From an uncultured Muribaculaceae bacterium (lineage in GTDB: Bacteria; Bacteroidota; Bacteroidia; Bacteroidales; Muribaculaceae): 64,000 nucleotides of DNA. Below are positions 23,562 through 31,706 of the stretch, piece by piece. The stretch's first letter is position 1. Each line of letters opens with the position of its first letter. The notes beneath the pieces were generated by a model. It saw only the letters and a program-made list of their open reading frames with translations. It made no database searches and was not told the origin of the DNA. The translations under genes were made by a program, and so were the position numbers. The stretch is from the NCBI GenBank assembly GCA_910578385.1, contig CAJTQV010000004.1:132083-196082 (forward strand), written 5' to 3'.

Positions 23562-24227
23562 TCAGTCGTTGTCGGGGGCGAGGGTGTAGTTGAGGAAGTC
23601 GTTTAGAGGTTTGACAGCCTGCATACGGTCGAGTACCCGGCTTTCGAGGTCGCTGGCAGCGAGATCTTGCTGTGTGAGCGGAGCGAAGGCGGTGAAGTCG
23701 CGTGGCTTCAGAAGGTCGATGTGCTCCCAGTCTTTCGGAAAGCCTTTGGGAGCCGTCTTCAGCAGGTTGTCTCCGACTTTAGTGTAATATTGTCTGAACA
23801 CTGGGTTGTCCAGTATCTCAATATACTCATCCACGTTGTCGTATATGTCCTGACGAATGGCACGCAGCTGCGGCGACGGCGGACACCATGCCCCTCCGGC
23901 CACGAGGCAGTTGTCCGGCTCGATATGGAAGTAATAGCCGCATGTCGGGGATTTCTTGCCGAAAGGAGGATTGATGTAAATGCCGATATGGGTCTTGTAA
24001 GGTGTCTTGTCGGCTGAGAAACGGGTGTCGCGGTAAATGCGGTACAGGCAGTCCGACGGACGCAGGCGTGAGGTATCCGGGTCAAATGCCGCAACTCCGG
24101 CAATAAGTCGCTCCGTCAGAGCCTCGACCTTGGCTTTCACAGCTAAATAGCGGTCCTTGTTCTCGTTAAACCACACGCGGTCGTTATTCCTGCTCAACTC
24201 GCGCAAAAATCCCAATATCTCCTTCAT
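23562..24227 (-). CDS. DUF2461 (TIGR02453) protein
   Basis: The protein has 221 residues from the ATG at 24225-24227; the TTG two codons earlier is less likely. Family signatures are FLRELSRNNDRVWFNENKDRY near the start, YRIYRDTRFSADKTPYKTHIG near 65-85 and YYFHIEPDN. Function unknown; widespread in Bacteroidetes. Its leader consists of the heptamer tract at 24244-24326, which also separates it from the upstream PorE-like gene. Confidence 0.88.
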   Translation of the reverse strand: MKEILGFLRELSRNNDRVWFNENKDRYLAVKAKVEALTERLIAGVAAFDPDTSRLRPSDCLYRIYRDTRFSADKTPYKTHIGIYINPPFGKKSPTCGYYFHIEPDNCLVAGGAWCPPSPQLRAIRQDIYDNVDEYIEILDNPVFRQYYTKVGDNLLKTAPKGFPKDWEHIDLLKPRDFTAFAPLTQQDLAASDLESRVLDRMQAVKPLNDFLNYTLAPDND

Positions 24228-24243
24228 AGTCAATTCTCTAAAA

Positions 24244-24326
24244 TAAAATCTAAAGCCTAAAACCTAAAATCTAAAATCTAACGCCTAAAATCTAACGCCT
24301 AAAATCTAAAGCCTAACTCCTAAAAC
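24244..24326 (-). repeat. Telomere-like heptamer tract, about 12 units of TAAAATC/TAACGCC type
   Basis: The plus strand divides cleanly into 7-base units: TAAAATC, TAAAGCC, TAAAACC, TAACGCC, TAACTCC. On the minus strand the consensus is GG(C/T)(T/G/A)TTA. The tract begins 17 bases from the DUF2461 ATG and its far end supplies the stop codon of the PorE-like gene (TTT TAG). The same unit builds the tract at 55191-55368. Confidence 0.8.
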
Positions 24327-26308
24327 ATATCGTATTCAATCGAGGTGACCTGAAACTCCGTGCGGCGGTTTATCTGGTCGGCTGCCTCGCGGTCTGCCTC
24401 ATCTTCAAGTGCCTCGATAAACTCAGGTGTCAGAACCGTGCCGACCTCAAACTGCGGGTATTCCCGGTTTATTCGCGGTGTGACGGTCTTGGGGACACTC
24501 TCGCCATAACCTTTCCATGTCATGCGGTCGGCGGCTATTCCTGCGCCTATCAGGTAATCGACAACGCTCTTGGCGCGTCGGTCGGAAAGACCGATGTTAT
24601 ATTCATCTGTACCCACGCGGTCAGTGTGGGAACCCATCTCTATTGTGACGTTTGGATTGTCGCGGAGCATCTGGGCCATCTCGTCGAGCGCATCTTTCGA
24701 CTCCGGGCGCAATGTGGCACGGTCGAAGTCGTAGAAGATGTTCTCTACCACCTGAGGCTTATGGATTGCGGCGAGGATGAAGTCTATGCCGTAGTCGGCG
24801 TCCTCTTCTTCTGAATCGGACTCGAATTCCTGCTTGACGTTCAGATAGCCCTTGGCGCCGGCGAGCATCACATATTTCACTCCACGCTGCAGGTTGAATT
24901 TGAATGAACCGTCGTCGCGTGCCACTTCTTTCTGATTGGAGCCATCGTCGCCCACTATGCGGATTATGGCATTGGGAACAGGTTCCTCATCCTTGTCGAG
25001 TACCATACCCGAGATTGTTACCTTGATGTCGGGCTTTATGAAACTGAATATATGGTCATAGCCGCGTGCATCGCCACGGTTCGAGCTGAAGAAGCCTGAT
25101 TCCCCCTCGCCGAATGTAATGCCGAAATCGTCGCCCTGACTGTTGAGGGGCAGACCGAGATTCTCCACACTCCAGCGGTCGCCGGTAGAGTTGAGACGTG
25201 CCACAAACATATCGAGACCTCCGAATCCGGGGTGCCCGTCGCTTGAGAAGTAGAGGGTCGAGTCGTTGCGTGAGTAGGGGAACATCTCGTCGCCCGAGGT
25301 GTTGATCTGTTCGCCGAGGTTTTCGAGCGAGCCTACGCGTTCCTTGAGGTTTATGCGCCATATGTCCTTGCCCCCGTACCCGCCCGGCATGTCCGAAGCG
25401 AAGTAGAGATATGTTCCGTCAGCCGATACAGCCGGGTGTCCCACGGCGGAGATTGTGTCGGCCGTTATCTCGAATTTCTGTGGTGCGCTCCATGTGGCGT
25501 CGCTGCGCTGCGATGTATAGATCTCGACCGATGTGTTGGCATCGAGCGCGCGGCGCGCGACGGTGAGGTACATCGTCTGTCCGTCGGGCGAGAAGCTGAC
25601 AACACCCTCGTCGAATGCCGTGTTGAGTTCTCCACCTGCCGGTTCCGGACGCTGCCAGTTCCCTTTCTCATCCTTGGTCGAGAAGAAGATGTCGGAGCGT
25701 TTCATGCCGGTTATCTCCGATTTGTCGTTGCCGTTGGCTTTCTCGTTGCTTGATGTGAAATAGATGGTGTTGAAAGTATTGTCGAGGAACATCGGGGAGA
25801 AATCCGCACGACGCGAGTTGAATATCTTCGCGCTCGACACCTTGTAACGGGTCTTGGGACTCGACTTGGCGCGTATTGCCATCTGGCAACCGCGTATTCC
25901 CTCTCGTGCGAGCGCGTCGCCGGGGCAGAGATTCAGAAACTCTGTATATGCGTCTATTGCCGGTTGATATTTCCCCTCCATCTGAAGCGAGCGGCCGAGA
26001 TAGAAGTAAGACATCGAGTCTGGGTACTCATATCGGATAGCATTCTGGTAGGCAGCCGAGGCACGTGCCGCCATGTTCAGCTTGCGGTAGCAGGTGGCGA
26101 GCTGATATGCCACTTCTCCGCGCAGCTCACGGTCTTCGCGTGGGTTGAGCTTGTTGTAGACGGCGCGGTAAGTCTTCGAGGCGTTGAAATACTCGCCCCG
26201 GTTGAACTGTTCGTTTGCTTCCGATAGCTTCGGTGTCTTGCACGAGCATAGAGCCAAAAGCAGCACGGGCAGCAAAATATAGAGAGCGTTTAATTTCCTA
26301 AAGTCCAT
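24320..26308 (-). CDS. PorE-like multidomain OmpA-family lipoprotein (TPR, PD40 propeller, CarboxypepD_reg, OmpA_C)
   Basis: The protein has 662 residues. The lipobox LCSC (C23) makes it a lipoprotein. TPR helices span about 30-130. PD40/WD40-like propeller blades span about 165-430 (FSPDGQTMYLTVA, SADGTYLYFASD). A carboxypeptidase-regulatory-like domain covers about 435-510 and an OmpA peptidoglycan-binding domain about 520-655 (NIFYDFDRATLRPESKDAL; SHTDRVGTDEYNIGLSDRRA). This order matches PorE (PG1058), the peptidoglycan-linked part of the type IX secretion system, but related proteins exist outside T9SS, so the role is inferred. The start codon sits in a hairpin loop (26284-26323). Confidence 0.85.
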   Translation of the reverse strand: MDFRKLNALYILLPVLLLALCSCKTPKLSEANEQFNRGEYFNASKTYRAVYNKLNPREDRELRGEVAYQLATCYRKLNMAARASAAYQNAIRYEYPDSMSYFYLGRSLQMEGKYQPAIDAYTEFLNLCPGDALAREGIRGCQMAIRAKSSPKTRYKVSSAKIFNSRRADFSPMFLDNTFNTIYFTSSNEKANGNDKSEITGMKRSDIFFSTKDEKGNWQRPEPAGGELNTAFDEGVVSFSPDGQTMYLTVARRALDANTSVEIYTSQRSDATWSAPQKFEITADTISAVGHPAVSADGTYLYFASDMPGGYGGKDIWRINLKERVGSLENLGEQINTSGDEMFPYSRNDSTLYFSSDGHPGFGGLDMFVARLNSTGDRWSVENLGLPLNSQGDDFGITFGEGESGFFSSNRGDARGYDHIFSFIKPDIKVTISGMVLDKDEEPVPNAIIRIVGDDGSNQKEVARDDGSFKFNLQRGVKYVMLAGAKGYLNVKQEFESDSEEEDADYGIDFILAAIHKPQVVENIFYDFDRATLRPESKDALDEMAQMLRDNPNVTIEMGSHTDRVGTDEYNIGLSDRRAKSVVDYLIGAGIAADRMTWKGYGESVPKTVTPRINREYPQFEVGTVLTPEFIEALEDEADREAADQINRRTEFQVTSIEYDMF

Positions 26309-26345
26309 GGAAATTAAACGCTCCCGAAGTGTTTAATATTGCAGT
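26284..26345 (-). promoter_or_regulatory. Alternative hairpins around the PorE-like start codon
   Basis: GAGCGTTTAATTTCC (26284-26298) and GGAAATTAAACGCTC (26309-26323) are perfect 15-base inverted repeats. The 10-base loop in the mRNA is AUGGACUUUA, so the start codon opens the loop. The 5' arm can instead pair with an upstream copy, AUUAAACACU (mRNA, about 26328-26339), in 9 of 10 positions. The two structures exclude each other, as in a riboswitch-like or thermometer element. A TAAATTTG -7 element on the minus strand (26364-26371) would start the transcript just upstream. Confidence 0.6.
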
Positions 26346-26402
26346 CGGGCGGCTATGTGTAGCCAAATTTACATGTCCCGGCTTCAATTATCGGAGTTTG
26401 CC

Positions 26403-26996
26403 TTATTTCTTAGATTTCACACCGGTCTGGCGTTCGAGCTGTGTGGCGATGTCACGGAAAATCTCGTCTACTATGCCCGTGCCGTTGATTCCAAGATATT
26501 TCCCCTCTTTGGTGTAGTAATCGCGGAGGGGGAGAGTCTGGTTGTGGTACACGTCCAGACGGTTCTTGATAGTCTCGATATTATCGTCGGCGCGGCCGGT
26601 TTCTTTGCCGCGTGCGATCATGCGGTTCACAAGCTCCTCCTCGGGAACCTCAAGACCTACCACGGCGTGAAGGTCGGTGCCACGTTTCCTGAGAAGGCCT
26701 TTCAGTGCCTCTGCCTGCGGGATGGTGCGGGGGAAACCGTCGAACACGACTCCGCTCTTGCCCGATGCCTCTTTTTCGAGCACATCGTCAAGGATGTCGA
26801 TCATGAGCTGGTCGGGTATGAGCTGACCTTTCGAGATAAACTCGTTGGCTGTCTGACCTAACTCTGTGCCACGCTTTATGTGGTCGCGAAGCAATTCACC
26901 TGTAGAGATGTGATATAGACCGTATTCGTCTATAAGCTTGGCGCTCTGTGTGCCCTTTCCGCTTCCGGGAGCGCCGAATAAAACGATATTGAGCAT
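26403..26996 (-). CDS. adk: Adenylate kinase
   Basis: The protein has 197 residues and catalyses ATP + AMP to 2 ADP in the cytoplasm. The P-loop is GAPGSGKGT (residues 8-16), the NMP-binding region contains HISTGELLRDH, and DGFPRT and GRADDN are in place. It is a short-lid bacterial type without a zinc-binding lid. It follows hpt by 16 bp, forming a purine salvage pair on one transcript. The C-terminus is a few residues longer than usual (GVKSKK). Confidence 0.97.
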   Translation of the reverse strand: MLNIVLFGAPGSGKGTQSAKLIDEYGLYHISTGELLRDHIKRGTELGQTANEFISKGQLIPDQLMIDILDDVLEKEASGKSGVVFDGFPRTIPQAEALKGLLRKRGTDLHAVVGLEVPEEELVNRMIARGKETGRADDNIETIKNRLDVYHNQTLPLRDYYTKEGKYLGINGTGIVDEIFRDIATQLERQTGVKSKK

Positions 26997-27012
26997 AATT
27001 GACTGTAATTGA

Positions 27013-27558
27013 TTATTCCTCTTCTATGACGTAGATGTCCTTGAGGTTACGTACTTTGCCGTCGAGGTCGAGTCCGTAGCCGATGATGAACTTCGGCGGA
27101 ATCGAGAAGGCAACGTAATCGGGCTTGAAGCCGGTCTTCGAACTCTCGGGCTTGTGCAGGAGTGTCACGAAGCGGATTGAGCGGGGATTGCGTTTCTTGA
27201 GGTCGGCAACCATCATCGATGCTGTCAGACCGGTGTCAACGATGTCTTCCACAATCACTACGTCAACACCCTCGATGTCTTCGGTGAGACCCATTATCTC
27301 CTTGACCTTTCCGGTCGAGGATGTACCCTCGTAGCTGGAGTATTTCACGAAGTTGATGCGCGAGTCGTTGATACCCACCTCGCGGATAAGGTCGGCCGCA
27401 AACATGAACGCGCCGTTGAGCACGCACAGGAAGAGCGGATTTTTACCCTTCAGGTCTTCACGAAGCTCTGCGGCAACACGTTTAACCTGCTTGTTAATCT
27501 CGTCGCTTGTAAGGTACGGCACGAAGGTAAGGCCGTCTACTGTCACTTTATTATCCAT
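27013..27558 (-). CDS. hpt: Hypoxanthine phosphoribosyltransferase
   Basis: The protein has 181 residues. The PRPP-binding motif VVIVEDIVDTGLTA lies near 97-110, with the flexible loop YEGTSSTGKV and the C-terminal YGLDLDGKVRNL. It converts hypoxanthine and guanine to IMP and GMP. A TAACTTTG -7 element lies upstream on the minus strand (27585-27592). Adk follows 16 bp downstream. Confidence 0.96.
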   Translation of the reverse strand: MDNKVTVDGLTFVPYLTSDEINKQVKRVAAELREDLKGKNPLFLCVLNGAFMFAADLIREVGINDSRINFVKYSSYEGTSSTGKVKEIMGLTEDIEGVDVVIVEDIVDTGLTASMMVADLKKRNPRSIRFVTLLHKPESSKTGFKPDYVAFSIPPKFIIGYGLDLDGKVRNLKDIYVIEEE

Positions 27559-27648
27559 TGGTGCGATAGGTAAGAGTATTTTTGCAAAGTTAGCAAAAAT
27601 TTCCGACCCATCGCTTATTTTTATCTTATTTCTTTATGGGGTATGTAC

Positions 27649-28317
27649 TTATTTCTTTATCTCGAATTTGCTTCCGGTCCAGACATACACCCGGTCGCGT
27701 CGCAGATAGGGGGTGATTTTGTCGAGGGTCTCTTTGCCGAGAAACTCCCCGGAGGTGAGCCGGGCGTGCAGCTCTCCGTTGTTGGGGTTGAGCGTGTACT
27801 TCACAGTCGGGAACGGCACCAAGGCGAGAAGTTCCTTGCGGGTCTTGTGGTCAACATCCTTGAAATCAAAGAAGTCCTCGGTCGATGCAAGTTTGATGAA
27901 CTTGTCGCGTTTCAGCTCCTGCATGTTGCTGTCATAGAAGCGGATGTCAGTGTCGGCTGCCTGTAGTGAGTCGCCGATTGTGTAGCATGTCACTGCTATC
28001 TGGCTCTTGCGATAGGGCAGCACCCGGATGGTCAGCGTTGTGACAGGGGTGACCTGCACCTTGACATAATCGCGCGTCAGCGGACGGTGCAGGTAGGAGA
28101 GACCCTCCATTGCGTTTGGCACACGGTATATGCTGTCGGCCCGGTAATAGTCGAGCAGGTCAAGGCGCATGGAGGTTGTGAGCAGGTCCAGAGTCTGGGC
28201 CGGCATTCGCACCAAGGCCACCGACGCTGTAAGGGTGTCGGTGGTCTCGATCTCTCTTGCCATTGCCGACGGCACGAGGGCAATGATACACAGAATGTAC
28301 AGGATAATCCTTTTCAT
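27649..28317 (-). CDS. DUF3256 secreted protein
   Basis: The protein has 222 residues with a signal peptide (about 1-20, PSAMA). It matches the Bacteroidales DUF3256 pattern: MPAQTLDLLTTSMRLDLLDYY near 37-58, SLQAADTDIRFYDSNM, and a closing RRDRVYVWTGSKF. It is predicted periplasmic or surface-exposed. Function unknown. It is on the same strand as the hpt-adk pair, 90 bp upstream of hpt. Confidence 0.85.
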   Translation of the reverse strand: MKRIILYILCIIALVPSAMAREIETTDTLTASVALVRMPAQTLDLLTTSMRLDLLDYYRADSIYRVPNAMEGLSYLHRPLTRDYVKVQVTPVTTLTIRVLPYRKSQIAVTCYTIGDSLQAADTDIRFYDSNMQELKRDKFIKLASTEDFFDFKDVDHKTRKELLALVPFPTVKYTLNPNNGELHARLTSGEFLGKETLDKITPYLRRDRVYVWTGSKFEIKK

Positions 28318-28372
28318 ATTTCGGGATTTGTCAGTTTCGGCACTTGACAGTCAGTTGCCATGAAAATTCAGG

Positions 28373-30544
28373 TTACTTCATGAAGATGTCGTAGTTGCCG
28401 TTGTATTTGGGCTTCTTGCTTTTCTCTTTTGACTTTCCTTTGGTTTTTGCCTTGGCCTTTTTGTCGGACTTTTCATCCTTGCGGGGCTTGCGGCTCCGGG
28501 AGTCTTTCTTATAGTCTCCTTTTCCCTTGGCTTTTCCACGGCCTCCGCGGGAGGGACGGTCGGACGATTCCGAGGCATAGTCCTTGCCGGGCTGGGCCAC
28601 CTCGGCGCGGATCTTGTCGCCGAAGAAGTCGGCATGTCTCAGAGCGTCGAGTACGCGGTGGGCATCCTCGCGGCGCACGTCGAAGAGTGTGTATCCGGGC
28701 ATGAGGTCAATGCGGCCGATCTCAGGTTTCGGACCGTTGATGTTGCGGTTCACAAGCTCCATCAGGTTGCCGGGGAAGAATCCTGCTGACTTGCCGATGT
28801 TGACCATGAGACGTTCATAGCCTTCTTCTGCCTCACGGCGGTCTTTTTCGCGACGTTCACGGCGTTCACCCTTCTCCTTCTTCTCTTTCTTATCCTTGCG
28901 GTCTTTCTCATTGAGATCGATGTCGGGCATGTTCTGGTAGTAAGCCAACAGACGGTTGAACTCAAGTGAGAGCACACGTTTCAGAAGGTCCTCTTCGGTG
29001 AGCCATTCAAGTTTCTTGCGGACACCGTTGATGTATTTGCCGATCTCGGCTTCGTTGACCTGCACACGTTCCAGACGGTCGGCGAGGTTGTAGAGCTGTT
29101 TCTCGATAATGTGCTCCGGAGTCGGCACCTTGCGGTATTCGAACTCGCGGCCGAGGATTTTCTCGATCTGACGTATCTTGCTGCGTTCGCGGCTGTGGAT
29201 GATGGCAATCGACACGCCGGTCTTGTTGGCACGTCCGGTACGTCCGCTCCGGTGTGTGTAGACAGCCACGTCATCGGGAAGACCGAAGTTTATTACGTGT
29301 GTCAGGTCATCCACATCAAGACCACGTGCGGCTACGTCGGTTGCGACGAGCAACTGGGTCACATGGTCGCGGAATTTCTTCATCGCCAGGTCTCGCTGTG
29401 CCTGCGACAGGTCTCCGTGCAGACAGTCGGCGTTATAACCGTCTGCAATCAGCTTGTCGGCGATTTCCTGCGTTTCCTTCTTGGTGCGGCAGAACACGAT
29501 GCCGTAGATGTTCGGGCTGTTGTCAACCACACGTTTCAGGGCGAGGTACTTGTCGTGGGCCTTCACCATATAATATATGTGACGCACGTTTTTTGTACCC
29601 TCATTGCGGTTTCCGGCCACAAATTCCACGGGGTCGTGCATGAATCTCTTGGCGATTCCTGCTATTTCCTTGGGCATGGTGGCTGAGAACATCAGCATCT
29701 TGCGGTCGTCGGGCACATGCGTAAGGATTTCGTTGATGTCGTCGAGGAATCCCATGTTGAGCATCTCGTCGGCCTCGTCGAGGATGACTGTGTGAACGCT
29801 GTTGAGCTTCACTTCGCCACGCTTTATGAGGTCAATCAGACGACCCGGGGTAGCTACGATTACCTGCACTCCTTTGCGGAGTGTGCGGATCTGGCTCTCG
29901 ATGCTGGAGCCTCCGTAGACGGGAAGCACGCGCAGACCATCCACATATTTAGAGAAGTCTGCAAGGTCAGATGCAATCTGGAGACACAGCTCACGGGTAG
30001 GAGCTATTATGAGTGCCTGCGGTTTGTTTTCAGAAACGTCGATGCGTTGGAGCAGTGGCAGACCGAAAGCAGCTGTTTTTCCGGTACCTGTCTGAGCGAG
30101 ACCCACAACGTCTCCCTGACGGTTGAGCAGGTGGGGTATCACCATTTCCTGGATGGGCATCGGATGCTCGAATCCCATTTCCTCGATGGCATGGAGCAGC
30201 CGCGGCTCCACACCAAGGTCGGCAAAGGACCTCAGCTCCGGCTCAGAACTTGGCTCGGCTTTTTCATCCTGTTCAGACGGCTCTGACACGTCCGACTGGT
30301 CCGACAGGTCTGACAGGTCTGACAGGTCCGACGGGTCTGACGCGTCCGACTTATCCGACAGGTCTGACGAATTCGACTGTTCTGACTGTTCAGATATAGC
30401 TTCTTCAGGGTTGTGTGTGCTTTCCTCTTCCGGCGCGTCGGCAGCCTGTTCCGAAGCCTTCAGGGCTTCGAACCGGGCATACGGATCCGCAGGTATGATA
30501 TTGTTATCGACTTCGTTAATAGTCTCTTCGTTTTTCTTGTTCAT
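28373..30544 (-). CDS. DEAD-box RNA helicase with Ser/Asp-repeat insert and Lys-rich tail
   Basis: The ATG at 30542-30544 (MNKKNEET) gives 723 residues. Core motifs are all present: AQTGTGKT, PTREL, DEAD, SAT, ARGLDVDD and HRSGRTGR. A DbpA-like RNA-binding domain follows (about 590-660), then a disordered Lys/Arg-rich tail to the C-terminus (KKAKAKTKGKSKEKSKK). Residues 51-92 before the core are a Ser/Asp repeat (SDLSDLSDLSD) encoded by a 9-base tandem repeat, which is unusual. Members unwind structured RNA in ribosome assembly, cold adaptation and mRNA decay. Closest in layout to CsdA/DeaD. Confidence 0.93.
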   Translation of the reverse strand: MNKKNEETINEVDNNIIPADPYARFEALKASEQAADAPEEESTHNPEEAISEQSEQSNSSDLSDKSDASDPSDLSDLSDLSDQSDVSEPSEQDEKAEPSSEPELRSFADLGVEPRLLHAIEEMGFEHPMPIQEMVIPHLLNRQGDVVGLAQTGTGKTAAFGLPLLQRIDVSENKPQALIIAPTRELCLQIASDLADFSKYVDGLRVLPVYGGSSIESQIRTLRKGVQVIVATPGRLIDLIKRGEVKLNSVHTVILDEADEMLNMGFLDDINEILTHVPDDRKMLMFSATMPKEIAGIAKRFMHDPVEFVAGNRNEGTKNVRHIYYMVKAHDKYLALKRVVDNSPNIYGIVFCRTKKETQEIADKLIADGYNADCLHGDLSQAQRDLAMKKFRDHVTQLLVATDVAARGLDVDDLTHVINFGLPDDVAVYTHRSGRTGRANKTGVSIAIIHSRERSKIRQIEKILGREFEYRKVPTPEHIIEKQLYNLADRLERVQVNEAEIGKYINGVRKKLEWLTEEDLLKRVLSLEFNRLLAYYQNMPDIDLNEKDRKDKKEKKEKGERRERREKDRREAEEGYERLMVNIGKSAGFFPGNLMELVNRNINGPKPEIGRIDLMPGYTLFDVRREDAHRVLDALRHADFFGDKIRAEVAQPGKDYASESSDRPSRGGRGKAKGKGDYKKDSRSRKPRKDEKSDKKAKAKTKGKSKEKSKKPKYNGNYDIFMK
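30268..30394 (-). repeat. 9-base tandem repeat coding Ser/Asp tract in the helicase
   Basis: The plus strand repeats GACAGGTCT with small variations between about 30296 and 30360, and diverged units extend on both sides. The number of units could change by slippage in multiples of three codons without breaking the frame. Confidence 0.75.
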
Positions 30545-30721
30545 AATTTCTATCGTTAATACGGTGGTGGCTGTAAACCGGAAAAACTCCGGCAATTATC
30601 ACCGCCACATATAGTATAACGCCCGAAAACCGTAAATCGGCGAAACATCACAAAAAAACTTGTTAAACCATAAGCATAATAAGAAATAATGGTTCTACAT
30701 GACTCTACAATTAAAAAAAAT

Positions 30722-30753
30722 TTTGTGAAGTTTCGGAAAAATCATTAACTTTG
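30722..30753 (+). promoter_or_regulatory. Promoter of tRNA-Gly, TTTG-N20-TAACTTTG
   Basis: Exact -33 (30722-30725) and -7 (30746-30753) elements with 20 bases between them, 29 bases before the tRNA. Confidence 0.8.
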
Positions 30754-30782
30754 CGGCAGCAACTGCAACTGAAGCAGCAACC

Positions 30783-30855
30783 GCGATAGTAGCTCAGTTG
30801 GTAGAGCATCAGCTTCCCAAGCTGAGGGTCACGGGTTCGAATCCCGCCTATCGCT
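30783..30855 (+). tRNA. tRNA-Gly(CCC)
   Basis: It has a 73-base cloverleaf. The acceptor stem GCGATAG/CTATCGC is perfect, the D arm is GCTC/GAGC, and the anticodon stem TCAGC/GCTGA encloses TTCCCAA, giving anticodon CCC. The T loop is TTCGAAT. The first T-stem pair is an A-C mismatch. CCA is not encoded. It is a single tRNA with its own promoter and terminator. Confidence 0.95.
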
Positions 30856-30873
30856 CAGATAGTTACAAATTTT

Positions 30874-30921
30874 AAATCGGTCAAAAACAACTCCTTTCCA
30901 AGTTGTTTTTGACCGATTTTT
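30874..30921 (+). terminator. Terminator of tRNA-Gly
   Basis: A 17-19 bp perfect stem (ATCGGTCAAAAACAACT and its complement, 30876-30892 / 30901-30917) with an 8-base loop is followed by TTTTTAA. Confidence 0.85.
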
Positions 30922-30933
30922 AATGATTTCAAT

Positions 30934-31027
30934 GAATTGTAGGGACGCACGAGCCGTGCGTCCGTAGTTGTAGGCTTATTATCAATCTTTTACATGCGGA
31001 CGTACGAGCCGTGCGTCCCTACAATTC
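30934..31027. repeat. Paired inverted palindromic units (GTAGGGACGCACG family)
   Basis: Unit 1 (30934-30963) and unit 2 (30998-31027) are inverted copies; both begin or end with GAATTGTAGGGACGCACG. Each unit is also a hairpin (GGACGCACG-AGC-CGTGCGTCC). The layout, two palindromic units head to head 34 bases apart, is that of a REP/BIME element. Confidence 0.75.
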
Positions 31028-31342
31028 GCGTGTTTAGCAGGTTTTGCAACACCCTCAAGATAATTTTTACACAATCCGTCACATGGTCTGTCACACGGGG
31101 ATGGAGTTCTTTTATGCAGAAAGGGTGAGTATGGTTGCATGGAGCCGGAAAGTAGCCGTGAAAGTGAAATTTTTTTGGTAATATAATTTTCACTTGGTAC
31201 GGTGCGATATTGTGTTATTAATTTGCTTTGAATTACGCTTTATTGGATAAATAAGTACTAAATTTAGGCTATATAAGTGTTAGGGTAGAGGCGGAAATAA
31301 CTAAAAATTATCAAAAATATGTTTTACAACAGATGAATTTAT
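31028..31342. other. Intergenic, no gene recognised
   Basis: About 315 AT-rich bases. No frame has convincing coding character or homology, and no structured RNA was recognised. Confidence 0.5.
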
Positions 31343-31373
31343 TTTGATAATAGTTCGGTCTGTTGTAATTTTG
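31343..31373 (+). promoter_or_regulatory. Sigma-ABfr promoter of orphan transcript, TTTG-N19-TAATTTTG
   Basis: TTTG (31343-31346) and TAATTTTG (31366-31373) are exact and 19 bases apart. No gene start follows; the next plus-strand signal is a terminator at 31568. Confidence 0.7.
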
Positions 31374-31379
31374 CAATAC

Positions 31380-31604
31380 CAAATAGCAGTCATACTGACC
31401 TTGGTAGAATTTTAGTTAATAAATCAGCAAACCTTAATACCGAAGCTTTAAGTCTAATACCGGAAAAACGGAAGAACGAAGAAATGCAAACAACAGGGTA
31501 ATTGATTATTATTATTGACCTTAATCGAAACCAGACAGATTCCGACGGGAGTCGACAATCTTCTAAGCGGGCCGAATGCGAAAGCATCCGGCCCGTTCCT
31601 TTTA
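31380..31604 (+). ncRNA. Putative small RNA, about 225 nt
   Basis: A perfect promoter and a strong terminator bracket about 190 bases with no sizeable open frame. The longest ATG frame encodes only MQTTG (31485 region). Internal features are two AATACCG copies and a CGAC-GGGA-GTCG hairpin near 31540-31556. It matches no RNA family I can name; 6S RNA or a trans-acting sRNA are possibilities. The M3 peptidase converges from the other strand. Confidence 0.5.
31568..31604 (+). terminator. Terminator of the orphan transcript
   Basis: CGGGCCG (31568-31574) pairs with CGGCCCG (31589-31595), and an inner ATGC/GCAT stem closes a GAAA tetraloop. TTCCTTTTATT follows. Confidence 0.85.
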
Positions 31605-31639
31605 TTGAACCTCGTCTGAAAGACGTGGGGCGTTTCCGG

Positions 31640-31680
31640 AAAATAAAATTACGGCTCCATTCCTGAAAATGGAGCCGTAT
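31640..31680 (-). terminator. Terminator of the M3 peptidase gene
   Basis: TACGGCTCCATT / AATGGAGCCGTA is a 12-bp perfect stem. Read on the minus strand it is followed by AATTTTATTTT. Confidence 0.8.
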
Positions 31681-31706
31681 CAGATGGGTTGGTTTGGTAA
31701 TGAGGT

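Noticed and set aside
30990..31193. 67-codon minus-strand frame near the palindromic repeats
   Set aside because: It runs through the BIME-like element and shows no coding character.
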